NCBI GenBank assembly: GCA_030849965.1
Contig: JAVDKL010000001.1
Span: forward strand, 1,098,554 to 1,162,553
Length of the DNA stretch: 64,000 nucleotides
Source: Schauerella fraxinea
Lineage (GTDB): Bacteria > Pseudomonadota > Gammaproteobacteria > Burkholderiales > Burkholderiaceae_B
Direction: 5' to 3'
Shown here: positions 1-9,273 of the stretch, in pieces
How the letters are laid out: each line of letters starts with the position of its first letter
Numbering within the stretch: position 1 is the first letter of the stretch
Notes under the pieces: model-generated
Seen by the model: the letters and a program-made list of their open reading frames with translations, nothing else
What the model was told of the DNA's origin: nothing
Databases searched by the model: none
Made by a program: the position numbers and the translations under genes

Positions 1-363
1 TTCGGTGGGCATGGCAGCGCGCCCCTGCAACGGCGTGCGAGGGGCATCGTTGACCAGACCGCGCGACTCGCCCGTACGCGCCGCAAGCGACGCCACGATC
101 GCGGCATCGTCGGCGCCGAGCAGGCGTGCGTAGTTGCGGGCCAGGCCGCGCAGCGACACGCCCGTGGGCAACTCGTCCCAACGTTCGTTTTCGAGCGCGT
201 CGATCTGGCGCGGCGCAAACTTGATTCGACTGGACACTTCTTCCAGCGACCAACCGCGCGTTTGACGCAGTGCGCGCAGCGAACCGCCGAGCGTGTTGGT
301 CGCACCGGCCCCACCTGCGGGGTCGAGCGTCGCGGAAGCGGAATCTGAAACCGGAATACTCAT
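1..363 (-). CDS. rodZ: RodZ-like cytoskeletal helix-turn-helix protein (N-terminal part, cut by window edge)
   Basis: The 121 readable residues begin [15 protein letters not shown] and then show a Cro/XRE-type helix-turn-helix of the RodZ type: [25 protein letters not shown] is the start of the domain (given here in part), followed by [34 protein letters not shown]. That arrangement is typical of RodZ, which couples MreB to the cell envelope and helps set rod shape. The transmembrane segment and periplasmic DUF4115 domain would lie beyond position 1. The start codon ATG overlaps the rlmN stop codon (ATGA), so it is translationally coupled to rlmN, and ndk-rlmN-rodZ is a familiar betaproteobacterial order. 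A plain XRE regulator is the alternative, but the RodZ-specific pattern and the context make that unlikely. Confidence 0.85.
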   Translation of the reverse strand, partial: MSIPVSDSASATLDPAGGAGATNTLGGSLRALRQTRGWSLEEVSSRIKFAPRQIDALENERWDELPTGVSLRGLARNYARLLGADDAAIVASLAARTGESRGLVNDAPRTPLQGRAAMPTE

Positions 364-1526
364 GCCGCCACCTGCTTGATGGGAATGGAAAGGCGTTGCG
401 TTGCCATGCGTTCGGCGATCCGTGTACGGTCGCGTACTTCGCCGGCGAGCTGACCACAGGCGGCGTCGATATCTTCGCCGCGGGTCTTGCGCACCGTCGT
501 GATGACGCCCGCATCCATCAGTCGTTGCGCAAACGTGCGCACCCGCGCCATCGGCGAGCGGGTCAGTCCAGACTGAGGAAACGGATTAAACGGAATCAGG
601 TTGAGCTTGCAGCGCACCTGGCGCGCAATCTCGATCAATTCACGCGCATGCGCGTCGCTATCGTTGATGCCGTCGAGCATCACGTATTCGAACGTGATGA
701 AATCGCGCGGCGCAAACTCGAGATAGCGATTGCAAGCGGCAATCAGCTCGTTGAGCGGGTATTTCTTGTTGAGTGGCACCAGCCGATCGCGCAAGGCGTC
801 GTTGGGCGCATGCAGCGACACGGCCAAGGCCACTGGACAGTCTTGCGACAACCGATCCATCATGGGCACGACACCCGACGTGGACACGGTGACCCGGCGG
901 CGCGACAAACCATAGGCATTGTCATCGAGCATCAGCTTGAGCGCCGTGACGACGGGGACGTAGTTGAGCAACGGCTCGCCCATGCCCATCATCACCACAT
1001 TGCTGATCACGCGTGGATCGGCGGTGGCTTCAACCTTGCCATCCGGACTGGCCAGACGGGCGCTGCCGATGTCCCGCTCGATTTCACGCCGTGCCCACCA
1101 CAACTGACCGATGATCTCGCTGGCGGTGAGGTTGCGGCTGAAACCTTGATATCCAGTGGAGCAGAACGGGCAACCGACCGTGCACCCGGCCTGACTCGAA
1201 ATACATAGCGTGCCGCGATCGTCTTCGGGGATGAACACCGTTTCGACCGCATTGCCGGCACCCACATCGAATAGCCACTTGCGGCAGCCATCGGTGGCAT
1301 GCTGGACCGTGGACACCGTGGGCGCTTGCACGACGCAATGCTGCGTCAGTTGCTCGCGGAAACCACGGGCCAGGTCGGACATATCCTCGAAGGAATCGGC
1401 ACCGCGCTGGTGAATCCAGCGCTGCAACTGACGGGCGCGAAACGGCTTGCCGCCCCACTGGGCGACGAGGTCGACCAGTGCGGTGGCATCCATGCCCAAC
1501 AGATTGACGCGTTCGAGGTTGTCCAT
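360..1526 (-). CDS. rlmN: Dual-specificity 23S rRNA/tRNA adenine-C2 methyltransferase RlmN
   Basis: This 388-residue radical-SAM enzyme methylates C2 of A2503 in 23S rRNA and A37 in some tRNAs in the cytoplasm. The radical-SAM cluster motif [11 protein letters not shown] (CxxxCxxC) is in the first half, preceded by the family signature [51 protein letters not shown] and the C-terminal [21 protein letters not shown], which carries the second catalytic cysteine, all match RlmN. Length is normal for the family. It lies 46 bp downstream of ndk and overlaps rodZ by the ATGA arrangement, so ndk-rlmN-rodZ is probably one transcript. Confidence 0.97.
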   Translation of the reverse strand: MDNLERVNLLGMDATALVDLVAQWGGKPFRARQLQRWIHQRGADSFEDMSDLARGFREQLTQHCVVQAPTVSTVQHATDGCRKWLFDVGAGNAVETVFIPEDDRGTLCISSQAGCTVGCPFCSTGYQGFSRNLTASEIIGQLWWARREIERDIGSARLASPDGKVEATADPRVISNVVMMGMGEPLLNYVPVVTALKLMLDDNAYGLSRRRVTVSTSGVVPMMDRLSQDCPVALAVSLHAPNDALRDRLVPLNKKYPLNELIAACNRYLEFAPRDFITFEYVMLDGINDSDAHARELIEIARQVRCKLNLIPFNPFPQSGLTRSPMARVRTFAQRLMDAGVITTVRKTRGEDIDAACGQLAGEVRDRTRIAERMATQRLSIPIKQVAA

Positions 1527-1572
1527 GTCGTACTCAAACCGGATTGGAAGACTGACGAATCAGTCTAGCCAA

Positions 1573-1998
1573 TTAACGGCTGTGGATATTGATTTCGGGG
1601 AAAAAGAAGGCGATTTCCACGGCGGCCGTTTCGGCAGCGTCCGAACCGTGTACGGCGTTGGCATCGATGCTGTCGGCGAAATCGGCGCGGATCGTGCCTT
1701 TTTCAGCTTTCTTGGGATCGGTCGCGCCCATCAGGTCACGGTTCTTCAGGATGGCGCCTTCGCCTTCCAGCGCTTGCACGAACACCGGGCCCGAGATCAT
1801 GAAGTCGACCAGATCCTTGAAGAAGGGGCGCGCGCTGTGAACGGCGTAGAAACGCTCGGCATCGGCACGCGACAGTTGCAACATGCGTGCAGCGATGACT
1901 TTGAGGCCGGCCTGCTCGAAACGAGCGACGATTTGACCGACAACGTTCTTGGCCACGGCATCGGGCTTGATGATCGAGAGGGTACGTTCGATGGACAT
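1573..1998 (-). CDS. ndk: Nucleoside diphosphate kinase
   Basis: A 141-residue protein that transfers the gamma phosphate between nucleoside triphosphates and diphosphates through a phosphohistidine. It starts [22 protein letters not shown] and contains the active-site histidine in [20 protein letters not shown], both hallmarks of Ndk. Length equals the usual 141-143 residues. It heads the ndk-rlmN-rodZ group and is divergent from valS, with about 200 bp between the two starts. Confidence 0.98.
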   Translation of the reverse strand: MSIERTLSIIKPDAVAKNVVGQIVARFEQAGLKVIAARMLQLSRADAERFYAVHSARPFFKDLVDFMISGPVFVQALEGEGAILKNRDLMGATDPKKAEKGTIRADFADSIDANAVHGSDAAETAAVEIAFFFPEINIHSR

Positions 1999-2203
1999 GA
2001 AAACTCCGCAAATACAGTCTGGGGTGAGAAATCGGGCGGCGTGTTCGCCACCAACCGATCAGAATTGTCCAATAAAAACAGGGACTTCTAAAAGGTTTAC
2101 AGTAACCCGGCATTCTAGCATGTCAACATGACCTGCTCCATCATAGAATTACGGGTTTACCCAGGCCGAAATTCAGGCCGATCGCCCGCCCGCAGGAACA
2201 CTG

Positions 2204-5095
2204 ATGAACGCACCCGCCCCGACCCTTTTGTCCCAGGAACTGTCCAAAAGTTTCGAACCCGCCGAGATCGAAGCCCACTGGTATAGCACCTGGGAACAGC
2301 GCGGCTACTTCCAGGCCGGCCAGCACGTCGCCCAGCCCGGCGCCGACGGCCAGAGCGCGACCGCGCCCACGTTCGTGATCCAGTTGCCGCCGCCCAACGT
2401 CACCGGTACGTTGCATATGGGCCATGCGTTCAACCAGACCATCATGGACGCCCTCACCCGCTATCACCGCATGCGGGGCTTCGATACGCTCTTCGTGCCG
2501 GGCACCGACCACGCCGGCATCGCCACGCAGATCGTCGTCGAGCGCCAACTGGATGCCCAGAAAGTGTCGCGCCACGACCTCGGTCGCGAAGCTTTCGTTG
2601 AGAAAGTGTGGGAATGGAAGCACAAATCGGGTGACGCGATCACGCAACAAGTGCGGCGCCTGGGGGCCTCCATCGACTGGAAGCGCGAATACTTCACCAT
2701 GGACGAGCGCATGTCGCGCGGCGTGGTCGAGACCTTCGTGCGCCTGTATCGCGAAGGCCTGATCTATCGCGGCAAGCGCCTGGTGAACTGGGACCCCAAG
2801 CTGCTCACGGCGGTGTCCGACCTCGAAGTGAGTTCGGAGGAAACCGACGGCCACATGTGGCACATCCTCTATCCGTTCGTCGACGGCCCGCAAACCGTCA
2901 TCGACAAGGATGGCGAAACAGTCACCCTCAAAGGCATGACGATCGCCACGACGCGACCCGAGACCATGCTGGCCGACGGCGCGCTGTGCGTGCACCCCGA
3001 TGACGCCCGTTACGCCCATCTGGTGGGCAAGCAGGTCGAGTTGCCCCTGTGCGATCGCACCATCCCCATCATTGCCGACGACTTTGTCGATCCGGAATTC
3101 GGCACGGGTTGCGTGAAGATCACGGGCGCCCACGATTTCAACGATTACGCCTGCGCGCAACGCCACAACTTGCCGTTGATCGTGATTTTCACGCTCGATG
3201 CGCACATCAACGAGAACGGCCCCGAGCGCTTTCAAGGCCTGTCGCGCGAAGATGCGCGACGCGCCGTGGTGGCCGCGCTTGAAGAAGATCACTTTCTGGT
3301 CAAGGTCGAGCCGCACAAGATGATGCAGCCACGCGGCGACCGCACCGGCGTCGTGCTGGAACCCATGCTGACCGACCAATGGTTCGTCGCCATGAGCAAG
3401 CCCGCGCCCGAAGGCACCCATCATCCGGGCAAGAGCATTACCGAAGCCGCGCTCGACGTCGTCGCCAACGGTGAGGTCACGTTCTATCCGGAGAACTGGA
3501 CCACGATCTACAACCAGTGGCTCAACAACATCCAGGATTGGTGCATCTCGCGTCAATTGTGGTGGGGCCATCAGATTCCCGCCTGGTACGCCGAAGACGG
3601 TCAGATTTTCGTTGCTCACAGCGAAGAAGACGCACGCGCCCAAGCCTTGGCGGCCGGCGCCACGGGCGAGTTGAAACGCGATCCCGATGTGCTCGATACC
3701 TGGTTCTCGTCCGGCCTGGTGCCGTTCACGACGATGGGCTGGCCCGATGAAACGCCCGATATGCAGCGCTACCTGCCGTCCAGCGTGCTGGTGACGGGCT
3801 TTGACATCATCTTCTTCTGGGTGGCTCGCATGGTGATGCTGAGTACGCACTTGACCGGCAAGATCCCATTCAAGCATGTGTATGTGCACGGCCTGATTCG
3901 CGACGCCGACGGCCAGAAGATGAGCAAGTCCAAGGGCAACACCCTGGATCCCGTCGACCTGATCGATGGCGTGGACCTGGAAACGCTGATCGCCAAGCGC
4001 ACCACCGGCCTGATGAATCCCAAACAGGCGGGCGCCATCGAGAAGGCGACGCGCCGCCAGTATCCGGACGGTATCCCGGCGTACGGCACGGATGCCCTGC
4101 GTTTCACGATGTCGGCGTACGCCACGCTCGGCCGCAACATCAACTTCGATTTGAAGCGCTGCGAGGGGTATCGCAACTTCTGCAACAAGCTGTGGAACGC
4201 CACCCGCTTCGTGCTGATGAACACCGACGGACACACGCTGCACGGCGATGAGGTCGGCGAAACGTCGTTTGTGGATCGCTGGATCGTCAGCCAATTGCAA
4301 ACACTGGAAGCCGACGTTGCCCGCGGCTTTGCGGACTACCGCCTAGATAACGTCGCGAACGCCTTGTATCGCTTCGTCTGGGACGAATATTGCGATTGGT
4401 ACGTCGAACTCGCCAAGGTGCAAATTCAGACCGGCACGCCGGCGCAGCAATTGGGCACACGCCGCACCTTGATCCGCGTTCTGGAAGCCGTACTGCGCTT
4501 GGCCCACCCGGTCATTCCGTTCATCACCGAAGCGCTGTGGCAGAAGGTGTCGGTCGCGGCCGGCAAGCGCGCGGAAGGCGACGAGACCAGCGTCAGTGTT
4601 CAGCCCTTCCCGCAGCACAATCCCGCAGCGGTCGATACCGCCGCGGAAGCCGACGTGGCCACGCTCAAGGCGCAGATCGATGCGGTGCGTGCGTTGCGCA
4701 GCGAAATGAGCCTCGCGCCTTCGCTGAAGGTGCCGTTGATTGCGCAAGGCGACGCGGCCGAACTGCAACGCAACGCGCCTTATCTCGCAACACTCGCGCG
4801 CCTGGAGAAGGTCGACATCGCCGACGCGCTGCCGGACGTGGGCGCACCAGTACAGGTGGTTGGCACGACCCGCTTGATGCTGCACGTGGAGATCGACGTC
4901 GCTGCCGAACAGGTACGTCTGGACAAGGAGATCGCCCGCATCGAAGGCGAAATCGCTCGCGCCCAGGCCAAGCTCGGCAACGAGGGCTTCGTGGCTCGCG
5001 CCCCGGCAGCCGTTGTGGAACAGGAGCGCACCCGCGTGGCGCAGTTCAACGACACACTCTCTCAAGTGCGCGAACAACGCGCCCGCTTGAAGTAA
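2204..5095 (+). CDS. valS: Valyl-tRNA synthetase
   Basis: A 963-residue class Ia synthetase that charges tRNA-Val. The HIGH motif appears as HMGH at residues 71-74 within [14 protein letters not shown], and the KMSKS motif as KMSKS at residues 572-576. The editing (CP1) insertion follows the first motif ([12 protein letters not shown], then [12 protein letters not shown]). An anticodon-binding domain and a C-terminal coiled-coil arm ([17 protein letters not shown]) complete the typical ValRS layout. The ATG at 2204 is preceded by AGGAA. It is convergent with the exported methyltransferase gene and shares a bidirectional terminator with it. Confidence 0.98.
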   Translation: MNAPAPTLLSQELSKSFEPAEIEAHWYSTWEQRGYFQAGQHVAQPGADGQSATAPTFVIQLPPPNVTGTLHMGHAFNQTIMDALTRYHRMRGFDTLFVPGTDHAGIATQIVVERQLDAQKVSRHDLGREAFVEKVWEWKHKSGDAITQQVRRLGASIDWKREYFTMDERMSRGVVETFVRLYREGLIYRGKRLVNWDPKLLTAVSDLEVSSEETDGHMWHILYPFVDGPQTVIDKDGETVTLKGMTIATTRPETMLADGALCVHPDDARYAHLVGKQVELPLCDRTIPIIADDFVDPEFGTGCVKITGAHDFNDYACAQRHNLPLIVIFTLDAHINENGPERFQGLSREDARRAVVAALEEDHFLVKVEPHKMMQPRGDRTGVVLEPMLTDQWFVAMSKPAPEGTHHPGKSITEAALDVVANGEVTFYPENWTTIYNQWLNNIQDWCISRQLWWGHQIPAWYAEDGQIFVAHSEEDARAQALAAGATGELKRDPDVLDTWFSSGLVPFTTMGWPDETPDMQRYLPSSVLVTGFDIIFFWVARMVMLSTHLTGKIPFKHVYVHGLIRDADGQKMSKSKGNTLDPVDLIDGVDLETLIAKRTTGLMNPKQAGAIEKATRRQYPDGIPAYGTDALRFTMSAYATLGRNINFDLKRCEGYRNFCNKLWNATRFVLMNTDGHTLHGDEVGETSFVDRWIVSQLQTLEADVARGFADYRLDNVANALYRFVWDEYCDWYVELAKVQIQTGTPAQQLGTRRTLIRVLEAVLRLAHPVIPFITEALWQKVSVAAGKRAEGDETSVSVQPFPQHNPAAVDTAAEADVATLKAQIDAVRALRSEMSLAPSLKVPLIAQGDAAELQRNAPYLATLARLEKVDIADALPDVGAPVQVVGTTRLMLHVEIDVAAEQVRLDKEIARIEGEIARAQAKLGNEGFVARAPAAVVEQERTRVAQFNDTLSQVREQRARLK

Positions 5096-5153
5096 CGGTG
5101 GCCTGAGCCCGTGTCGCGGCAGGCTCGAGAAGGCTCATCCCTGCCGCACGATT

Positions 5154-5193
5154 AAAAAAGCCCGCAGCCTGATCAAGGCAGCGGGCTTTTTTA
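5154..5193. terminator. Bidirectional rho-independent terminator between valS and the methyltransferase gene
   Basis: A stem GCCCGC-A-GCCT closes on AGGC-A-GCGGGC around the loop GATCA, with a run of A on the left and a run of T on the right. It can therefore stop transcripts from both convergent genes. Confidence 0.9.
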
Positions 5194-5372
5194 TGGACTG
5201 AAGCTACAACGATAGTGCCAGGGGTAGCGAGCGCAGCACCGGCGATCGCGGCTGGAGGAGCGGTACGACAGGGCGGAAGATCAGCTGTTTCGCCCATAGG
5301 AGCAGCGGCTTGGATCCCCGAAGCAGCGATTCTGGCCAGAAGAGCAGCGCCCGTGGCCCGAATCGCAGCGCC

Positions 5373-6278
5373 CTACGCGCGGGACGCGGTCCAGTCGCCT
5401 GTCGACGTACCGGCCTTGCTGCCCTTTATCGACTTGCCGTTGACGGTGCCGGTGTAGCGCACACCATTGACCGTGAACATGATCTGCGTACCGTTCACAC
5501 GCGCATCGGAAATCGCCGTGCCACCCAATGTGCCGGTCAGCACTTGGAAGTTTTGCGTGAGCATCAGGGGCTGGCCGGCGACCTGCCACGTCCCATCCAC
5601 CTTTGCCGGCACGATCCACAAGAGCGCCGTGCAGTAGTTGGTGCACCCATCGGTCACCGTTTCGGACTGATCAGGCTGCCAATCGCCCATCCGGAATGAA
5701 TTCGACACGATGCGCGTACCCGGCTTGAGATCCAGTATCTTGGGACGCAACTTTTCATTGATCGACGGCAACAAGAACATCGTGATGACGTCGGCCTTCG
5801 AAAGGTCCGTCTCGAACAGATCTGCCGTGCTGAACGAGGCGCGATCCTTGACCTTTTCTTTGTTGGCGTTGGCTCGTGCAAGTTCGGCCATTTCAGGGTT
5901 GTATTCGATGCCCTGCGCCGTCAGCCCGCGCTTGGCGGCAGTAATAACGGTACGGCCATCGCCGGACCCCAGATCGATCAAGTAATCCTTGGGCGTGACC
6001 TTGGCGATATCGAGCATTTTCTCGACCAGAACTTGTGGGGTCGGCACCCACACCACGTCCTTGCCGTTTTGCCCGACGGTTGGGTTGTAGCCGGCGGTGG
6101 ATGCCGCTGCGGGCGCTTGCGCCTGGGCCTGAGCCTGCGCTGCGAGCGGAACCGCCGCGAAGGCAAGCGAAGCGATCAACGCGGACACATACCGCGTGGA
6201 ACGTCGGGCACCGGCATGACCGAGCGGACGGGACACGCTATCGGCTTTCTCGGCCGACGGAATGAGCGACAAGTGCAT
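5373..6278 (-). CDS. Exported SAM-methyltransferase-like protein
   Basis: A 301-residue protein of unknown substrate. ATG at 6278 is preferred over a TTG six codons upstream because AGGAAAG lies at good spacing. Residues 31-48 are a hydrophobic signal segment followed by AQAQAQAQA (cleavage likely near 50-55). The mature part shows a class I methyltransferase fold: motif I LIDLGSGDGR at about 102-109, GIEYNPEMAELAR as motif II, then SFSTADLFETDLSKADVITMF. The last ~75 residues form a separate beta-rich domain (NGVRYTGTVNGKSIKG near the end). SAM is not expected in the periplasm, so catalysis in its apparent location is doubtful. Proteins with this layout occur in related bacteria, but I know no function. 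Convergent with valS. Confidence 0.75.
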   Translation of the reverse strand: MHLSLIPSAEKADSVSRPLGHAGARRSTRYVSALIASLAFAAVPLAAQAQAQAQAPAAASTAGYNPTVGQNGKDVVWVPTPQVLVEKMLDIAKVTPKDYLIDLGSGDGRTVITAAKRGLTAQGIEYNPEMAELARANANKEKVKDRASFSTADLFETDLSKADVITMFLLPSINEKLRPKILDLKPGTRIVSNSFRMGDWQPDQSETVTDGCTNYCTALLWIVPAKVDGTWQVAGQPLMLTQNFQVLTGTLGGTAISDARVNGTQIMFTVNGVRYTGTVNGKSIKGSKAGTSTGDWTASRA

Positions 6279-6619
6279 GATGACTTTCCTGTTCAAGATA
6301 GGCTGACGAAGGAGACGTGCATTAACGCTTAGACGAAATCTTTATTCGCCTGAAAAAAGGCGAATCGTGCGGCACCGGCATACGAAGGCGGATATGAAAG
6401 CGGCAGACGAAATCGGCATGACCTGAAATCAGCCTGAACGCGTGCCGTATAGGATGACCTTATTCCGAGTGCGAAGTTCCGGCAAGCATCAATGGCACCC
6501 GTTTTTACTCGAGGCGACGGCGTGATTTTCCTCCTGCCAAAATGGCGATTGCCGCTACAATTTGCTTAGGCCCGCTACTTGCTTACGAGGGCCGATCCCA
6601 CACTGAGCAGCACGAGTAA
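6279..6619. other. Intergenic region between divergent genes, with an inverted repeat
   Basis: These 341 bases separate the exported methyltransferase from the response regulator and should contain both promoters. The only structured element I see is a perfect 8-bp inverted repeat (ATTCGCCT, six-base spacer, AGGCGAAT) at 6344-6365. No convincing RNA gene or short ORF with a ribosome binding site was found. Confidence 0.6.
6344..6365. promoter_or_regulatory. 8-bp inverted repeat upstream of the exported methyltransferase gene
   Basis: ATTCGCCT and AGGCGAAT flank GAAAAA, about 66-87 bp upstream of the start at 6278. It could be an operator or a 5' leader hairpin. The dyad is seen directly; its role is inferred. 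Confidence 0.4.
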
Positions 6620-7003
6620 ATGAATTCCGCCAATGCGCGTCCCGAAATCAGCGTTCTCGCCGTTGACGATGAGCCTCTAATTCTTGACCTTCTGGTCGAG
6701 TCGCTGCGTGAACTCGGTTTTCAACCGGTCGCGGCCAGCGATGGCACCCGTGCGGTGCAGGTACTCGCGGAAGGCAATGCAGTGGATCTGTTGATTACAG
6801 ACTTGCAAATGCCGGGGATGGATGGCGTTGAGCTGGCGCGCAAGGCGCGCGAACAGCGCCCAAACATTCCAGTGCTGTTCATCAGCGGCTATTCACCCCA
6901 ATTTCACGGGTCGGAATTCAATCTGGGACGCGGCACGTCGCTGCTCACCAAACCGTTTACGCACGAGCGCCTGGCGCGCGCGATCAAACGCGCGCTGGAA
7001 TAG
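6620..7003 (+). CDS. Single-domain response regulator (CheY-like receiver)
   Basis: A 127-residue protein consisting only of a receiver domain. The acidic pair is in VLAVDDEPLIL, the phospho-accepting aspartate in LLITDLQMPGMDG, the switch serine in VLFISGYS and the conserved lysine in LLTKPF. No DNA-binding or enzymatic output domain follows; the protein ends KRALE. There is no histidine kinase nearby, so it is an orphan whose partner must be encoded elsewhere. The region after VLFISGYSPQ (FHGSEFNLGRGTS) resembles receivers attached to hybrid kinases. It is convergent with trmD. Confidence 0.88.
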   Translation: MNSANARPEISVLAVDDEPLILDLLVESLRELGFQPVAASDGTRAVQVLAEGNAVDLLITDLQMPGMDGVELARKAREQRPNIPVLFISGYSPQFHGSEFNLGRGTSLLTKPFTHERLARAIKRALE

Positions 7004-7156
7004 CGCGTCGTCTAGGCGATATTTTGATTTGGCATTGCTGACGGCATAGTAGCCACGAGCATGATGGCATGCGGCTCGGTGATTGGATCGAGCTAGCCTC
7101 GACAGATGTGAGGTCAGATTGCGCAGCGCGCCGACCACATTCTCTGAACGCTCGGA

Positions 7157-8020
7157 CTACGCCACCAATTGCTTGAGAAAGGCTTCATCGGCGGCGGTCA
7201 AGGCGCCGGCCTTGCGCGCCCGACGGATAAGGTCCGGACGCAGTTGGGAAGTCAGCTCCAGCGACCGCTCGCGACGCCATCGCGCGATCTGCGCATGATG
7301 CCCAGACAACAATGGCGCTGGCACGCTCACCCCATCGAATGACTCCGGACGCGTGTAATGCGGACTATCGAGCAGGCCGGACAGATTCTCGTGAAACGAA
7401 TCCTGGCGGGCCGATTCATCATCGTTCAGCACCCCGGGAATCAGTCGAACTGCCGCATCCATCACGGCCATGGCCGCAATTTCACCACCAGACAACACAA
7501 AGTCGCCCAACGAAATTTGCTCGGTCACGATCGCATCGACGAAGCGCTGATCGACCCCTTCATAGCGGCCGCAGATCAGAATGGCGCCGCCCTGCTCGAC
7601 CAACGCTTGCGCGCGCTGCTGATCGAAACGCGGGCCGGTTGGTGAGAGAAGAATGACGGGCGCACCCGAACGTGATGGGGACGGTGCTGACGACGACGAT
7701 GACTGGGACGGTGACAGCGACGGTACCTGCGATGCATCGGTCGATGCACTGGAGACAAGCGCGCGCGACTCGCTTGATTGCGTGAGCCGCTCGGCCTGAG
7801 CTGCCGCGACGGCATCGCGCAGCGGTCCGGGCATCATGACCATGCCGGGGCCACCACCGTAGGGCCGATCGTCTACCGTGCGATGCACATCGTGCGTAAA
7901 CGTGCGCGGATTCCAGGCACGGCAAAGCCAACGCCCTTGTCCGTGCGCGCGTCCTGTGACCCCGGCGTCGGTGAGCACACCGAACATCTCCGGAAACAGG
8001 GTAACGACGTCGAAACGCAT
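7157..8020 (-). CDS. trmD: tRNA (guanine-N1-)-methyltransferase TrmD with a Ser/Pro-rich insertion
   Basis: This 287-residue SPOUT-class enzyme makes m1G37 in tRNA. Family motifs are [36 protein letters not shown] and [13 protein letters not shown] at 8020 ([10 protein letters not shown]) is chosen because it matches the family N-terminus and overlaps the rimM stop codon in a TAATG arrangement. About 39 residues rich in Ser, Pro and Ala (roughly residues 81-119) are inserted between the PLRDAVAAA helix and the VILLSPTG strand, which makes the protein longer than the usual 240-260 residues. It ends the rpsP-rimM-trmD group; rplS does not follow. Confidence 0.96.
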   Translation of the reverse strand: MRFDVVTLFPEMFGVLTDAGVTGRAHGQGRWLCRAWNPRTFTHDVHRTVDDRPYGGGPGMVMMPGPLRDAVAAAQAERLTQSSESRALVSSASTDASQVPSLSPSQSSSSSAPSPSRSGAPVILLSPTGPRFDQQRAQALVEQGGAILICGRYEGVDQRFVDAIVTEQISLGDFVLSGGEIAAMAVMDAAVRLIPGVLNDDESARQDSFHENLSGLLDSPHYTRPESFDGVSVPAPLLSGHHAQIARWRRERSLELTSQLRPDLIRRARKAGALTAADEAFLKQLVA

Positions 8021-8673
8021 TAAAAGTCGACCGGCCAATCGCTATCGATACGGCGTGCGTCGAGATCCACTTTCTGGATGTGCGCGCCAACGAACGGCAC
8101 CAACGTCTCAGCGGGACGGCCTTTGGCATCGAGTACCGGCTCGAAGGTCGCACCATCCGAAGCCAGCGCGCCGGTGATCACCTTGAGCACGCCGTGCGCG
8201 CCATTGTCGACCACCTCAGCGACCTCGCCGATAAGTACGGATTCGCCTTCACGATCGCCATAGAGGCGGCAACCGATCAGATCGATCCAGTAGTACTCAT
8301 CGTCATCGGCCTTGGGGAACGTGCTGCGCGACACGCAGATCGACATCCCGCGCATGCCTTCGGCAACGTCGCGATCATCGATAGCACCCAACTGGGCGAC
8401 CAAGTTCGAGCCTTGCGACCGGACCGTTACCACGTGATGGGCAACAGCATTGGCAGCCAAGGCAAGGCTTTCGCTTGCAGCAGATGTGACAACGCCCTGA
8501 GCCACGGATGACGCAGGGCGTGCGAGCCACCACTGGGGTGCGGCCAGGAGTGCTTCGGCAGTTGCCGAGTGCGATTGGATCTTGATCCAACCGCGCACAC
8601 CGTAGGCCGATAGCACACGGCCTACTTCAACCAAGTCGGCAGGCGCTGCCTGCGAAGAGACAGCGTTTACCAC
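8020..8673 (-). CDS. rimM: 16S rRNA processing / 30S maturation factor RimM
   Basis: RimM binds ribosomal protein S19 and assists maturation of the 30S head. The family start [17 protein letters not shown] is clear, followed by [12 protein letters not shown], the PRC-barrel linker motif [13 protein letters not shown] and [11 protein letters not shown]-like ending [17 protein letters not shown] take GTG at 8673 as the start (217 residues), eight bases after the rpsP stop codon, because the frame upstream runs antiparallel to no family sequence and overlaps rpsP in another frame. It couples to trmD through a one-base stop/start overlap. Confidence 0.92.
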   Translation of the reverse strand: MVNAVSSQAAPADLVEVGRVLSAYGVRGWIKIQSHSATAEALLAAPQWWLARPASSVAQGVVTSAASESLALAANAVAHHVVTVRSQGSNLVAQLGAIDDRDVAEGMRGMSICVSRSTFPKADDDEYYWIDLIGCRLYGDREGESVLIGEVAEVVDNGAHGVLKVITGALASDGATFEPVLDAKGRPAETLVPFVGAHIQKVDLDARRIDSDWPVDF

Positions 8674-8680
8674 ACCAGAC

Positions 8681-8941
8681 TCAGGCTGCAGCCGAAACTT
8701 TAGCGGCGTAGTCTTTGACCAGACGCTCGACTGCGGGCGACAGCTGGGCGCCGTTGCTCGTCCAGTGCTTGACGCGATCCAGCGAGATACGCAGCTTTTC
8801 GTCGTTTTCACGGGCTACGGGGTTATAGAAACCCACGCGCTCGATGAAGCGACCGTCACGGCGATTACGCGAATCGGTAGCAACGAGGTTGTAGAACGGA
8901 CGTTTTTTGGACCCACCGCGGGCCATACGAATCACCACCAT
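8681..8941 (-). CDS. rpsP: 30S ribosomal protein S16
   Basis: An 86-residue protein beginning [20 protein letters not shown], followed by [18 protein letters not shown], which is diagnostic of S16. The C-terminus ends KVSAAA. It is the first gene of rpsP-rimM-trmD and has a good sigma70-like promoter just upstream. Confidence 0.98.
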   Translation of the reverse strand: MVVIRMARGGSKKRPFYNLVATDSRNRRDGRFIERVGFYNPVARENDEKLRISLDRVKHWTSNGAQLSPAVERLVKDYAAKVSAAA

Positions 8942-8976
8942 AGGTAATCCCTTGAATATGTTGTGACAAGCCGACT

Positions 8977-9006
8977 ACTATAGCACCGCTAAGCCGTAGC
9001 TGGCAA
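8977..9006 (-). promoter_or_regulatory. Sigma70-like promoter of rpsP-rimM-trmD
   Basis: On the minus strand TTGCCA (9006-9001) and TATAGT (8982-8977) are separated by 18 bases; each hexamer matches five of six consensus positions. The start site would fall near 8970, giving a leader of about 30 bases before rpsP. Confidence 0.65.
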
Positions 9007-9027
9007 ATCCTATTGAAAAATAAACGC

Positions 9028-9273
9028 TTAGCGTCGTCGAAGAAAGTGCAGGCAGGTGCCTGCATCGTTGGGCTGTTGCAACACCAACTCGTTTTTGGTC
9101 TGACGTGCAAACGCCTGAAAATCGCGCACCGCATTGCGATCCGTGGTGACCACTTTCAGGATTTGCCCGCTTTCCAATTGAGCCAGTGCTTTCTTGGCCC
9201 GCAAGATGGGCAACGGGCATAACAAGCCCGATGCATCCACCTCGAGGTCTGCAGTAGGAAGCGCAGTCGACAT
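9028..9273 (-). CDS. tusA: TusA-family sulfurtransferase
   Basis: An 81-residue sulfur-carrier protein. The hallmark CPLPILRAKKAL places the persulfide-carrying cysteine at residue 19. It may act in the sulfur relay for tRNA 2-thiouridine formation or in another sulfur-trafficking route; TusA-like proteins are diverse, so the exact partner is inferred. The start at 9273 overlaps the alaS stop codon (TGATG), which argues against the ATG seven codons upstream inside alaS and for co-translation with alaS. Confidence 0.88.
   Translation of the reverse strand: MSTALPTADLEVDASGLLCPLPILRAKKALAQLESGQILKVVTTDRNAVRDFQAFARQTKNELVLQQPNDAGTCLHFLRRR

Noticed and set aside
2141-4300. Long open frame antisense to valS
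   Set aside because: High GC and the codon bias of valS keep the opposite frame open; it has no plausible start signal and no family-like motif.
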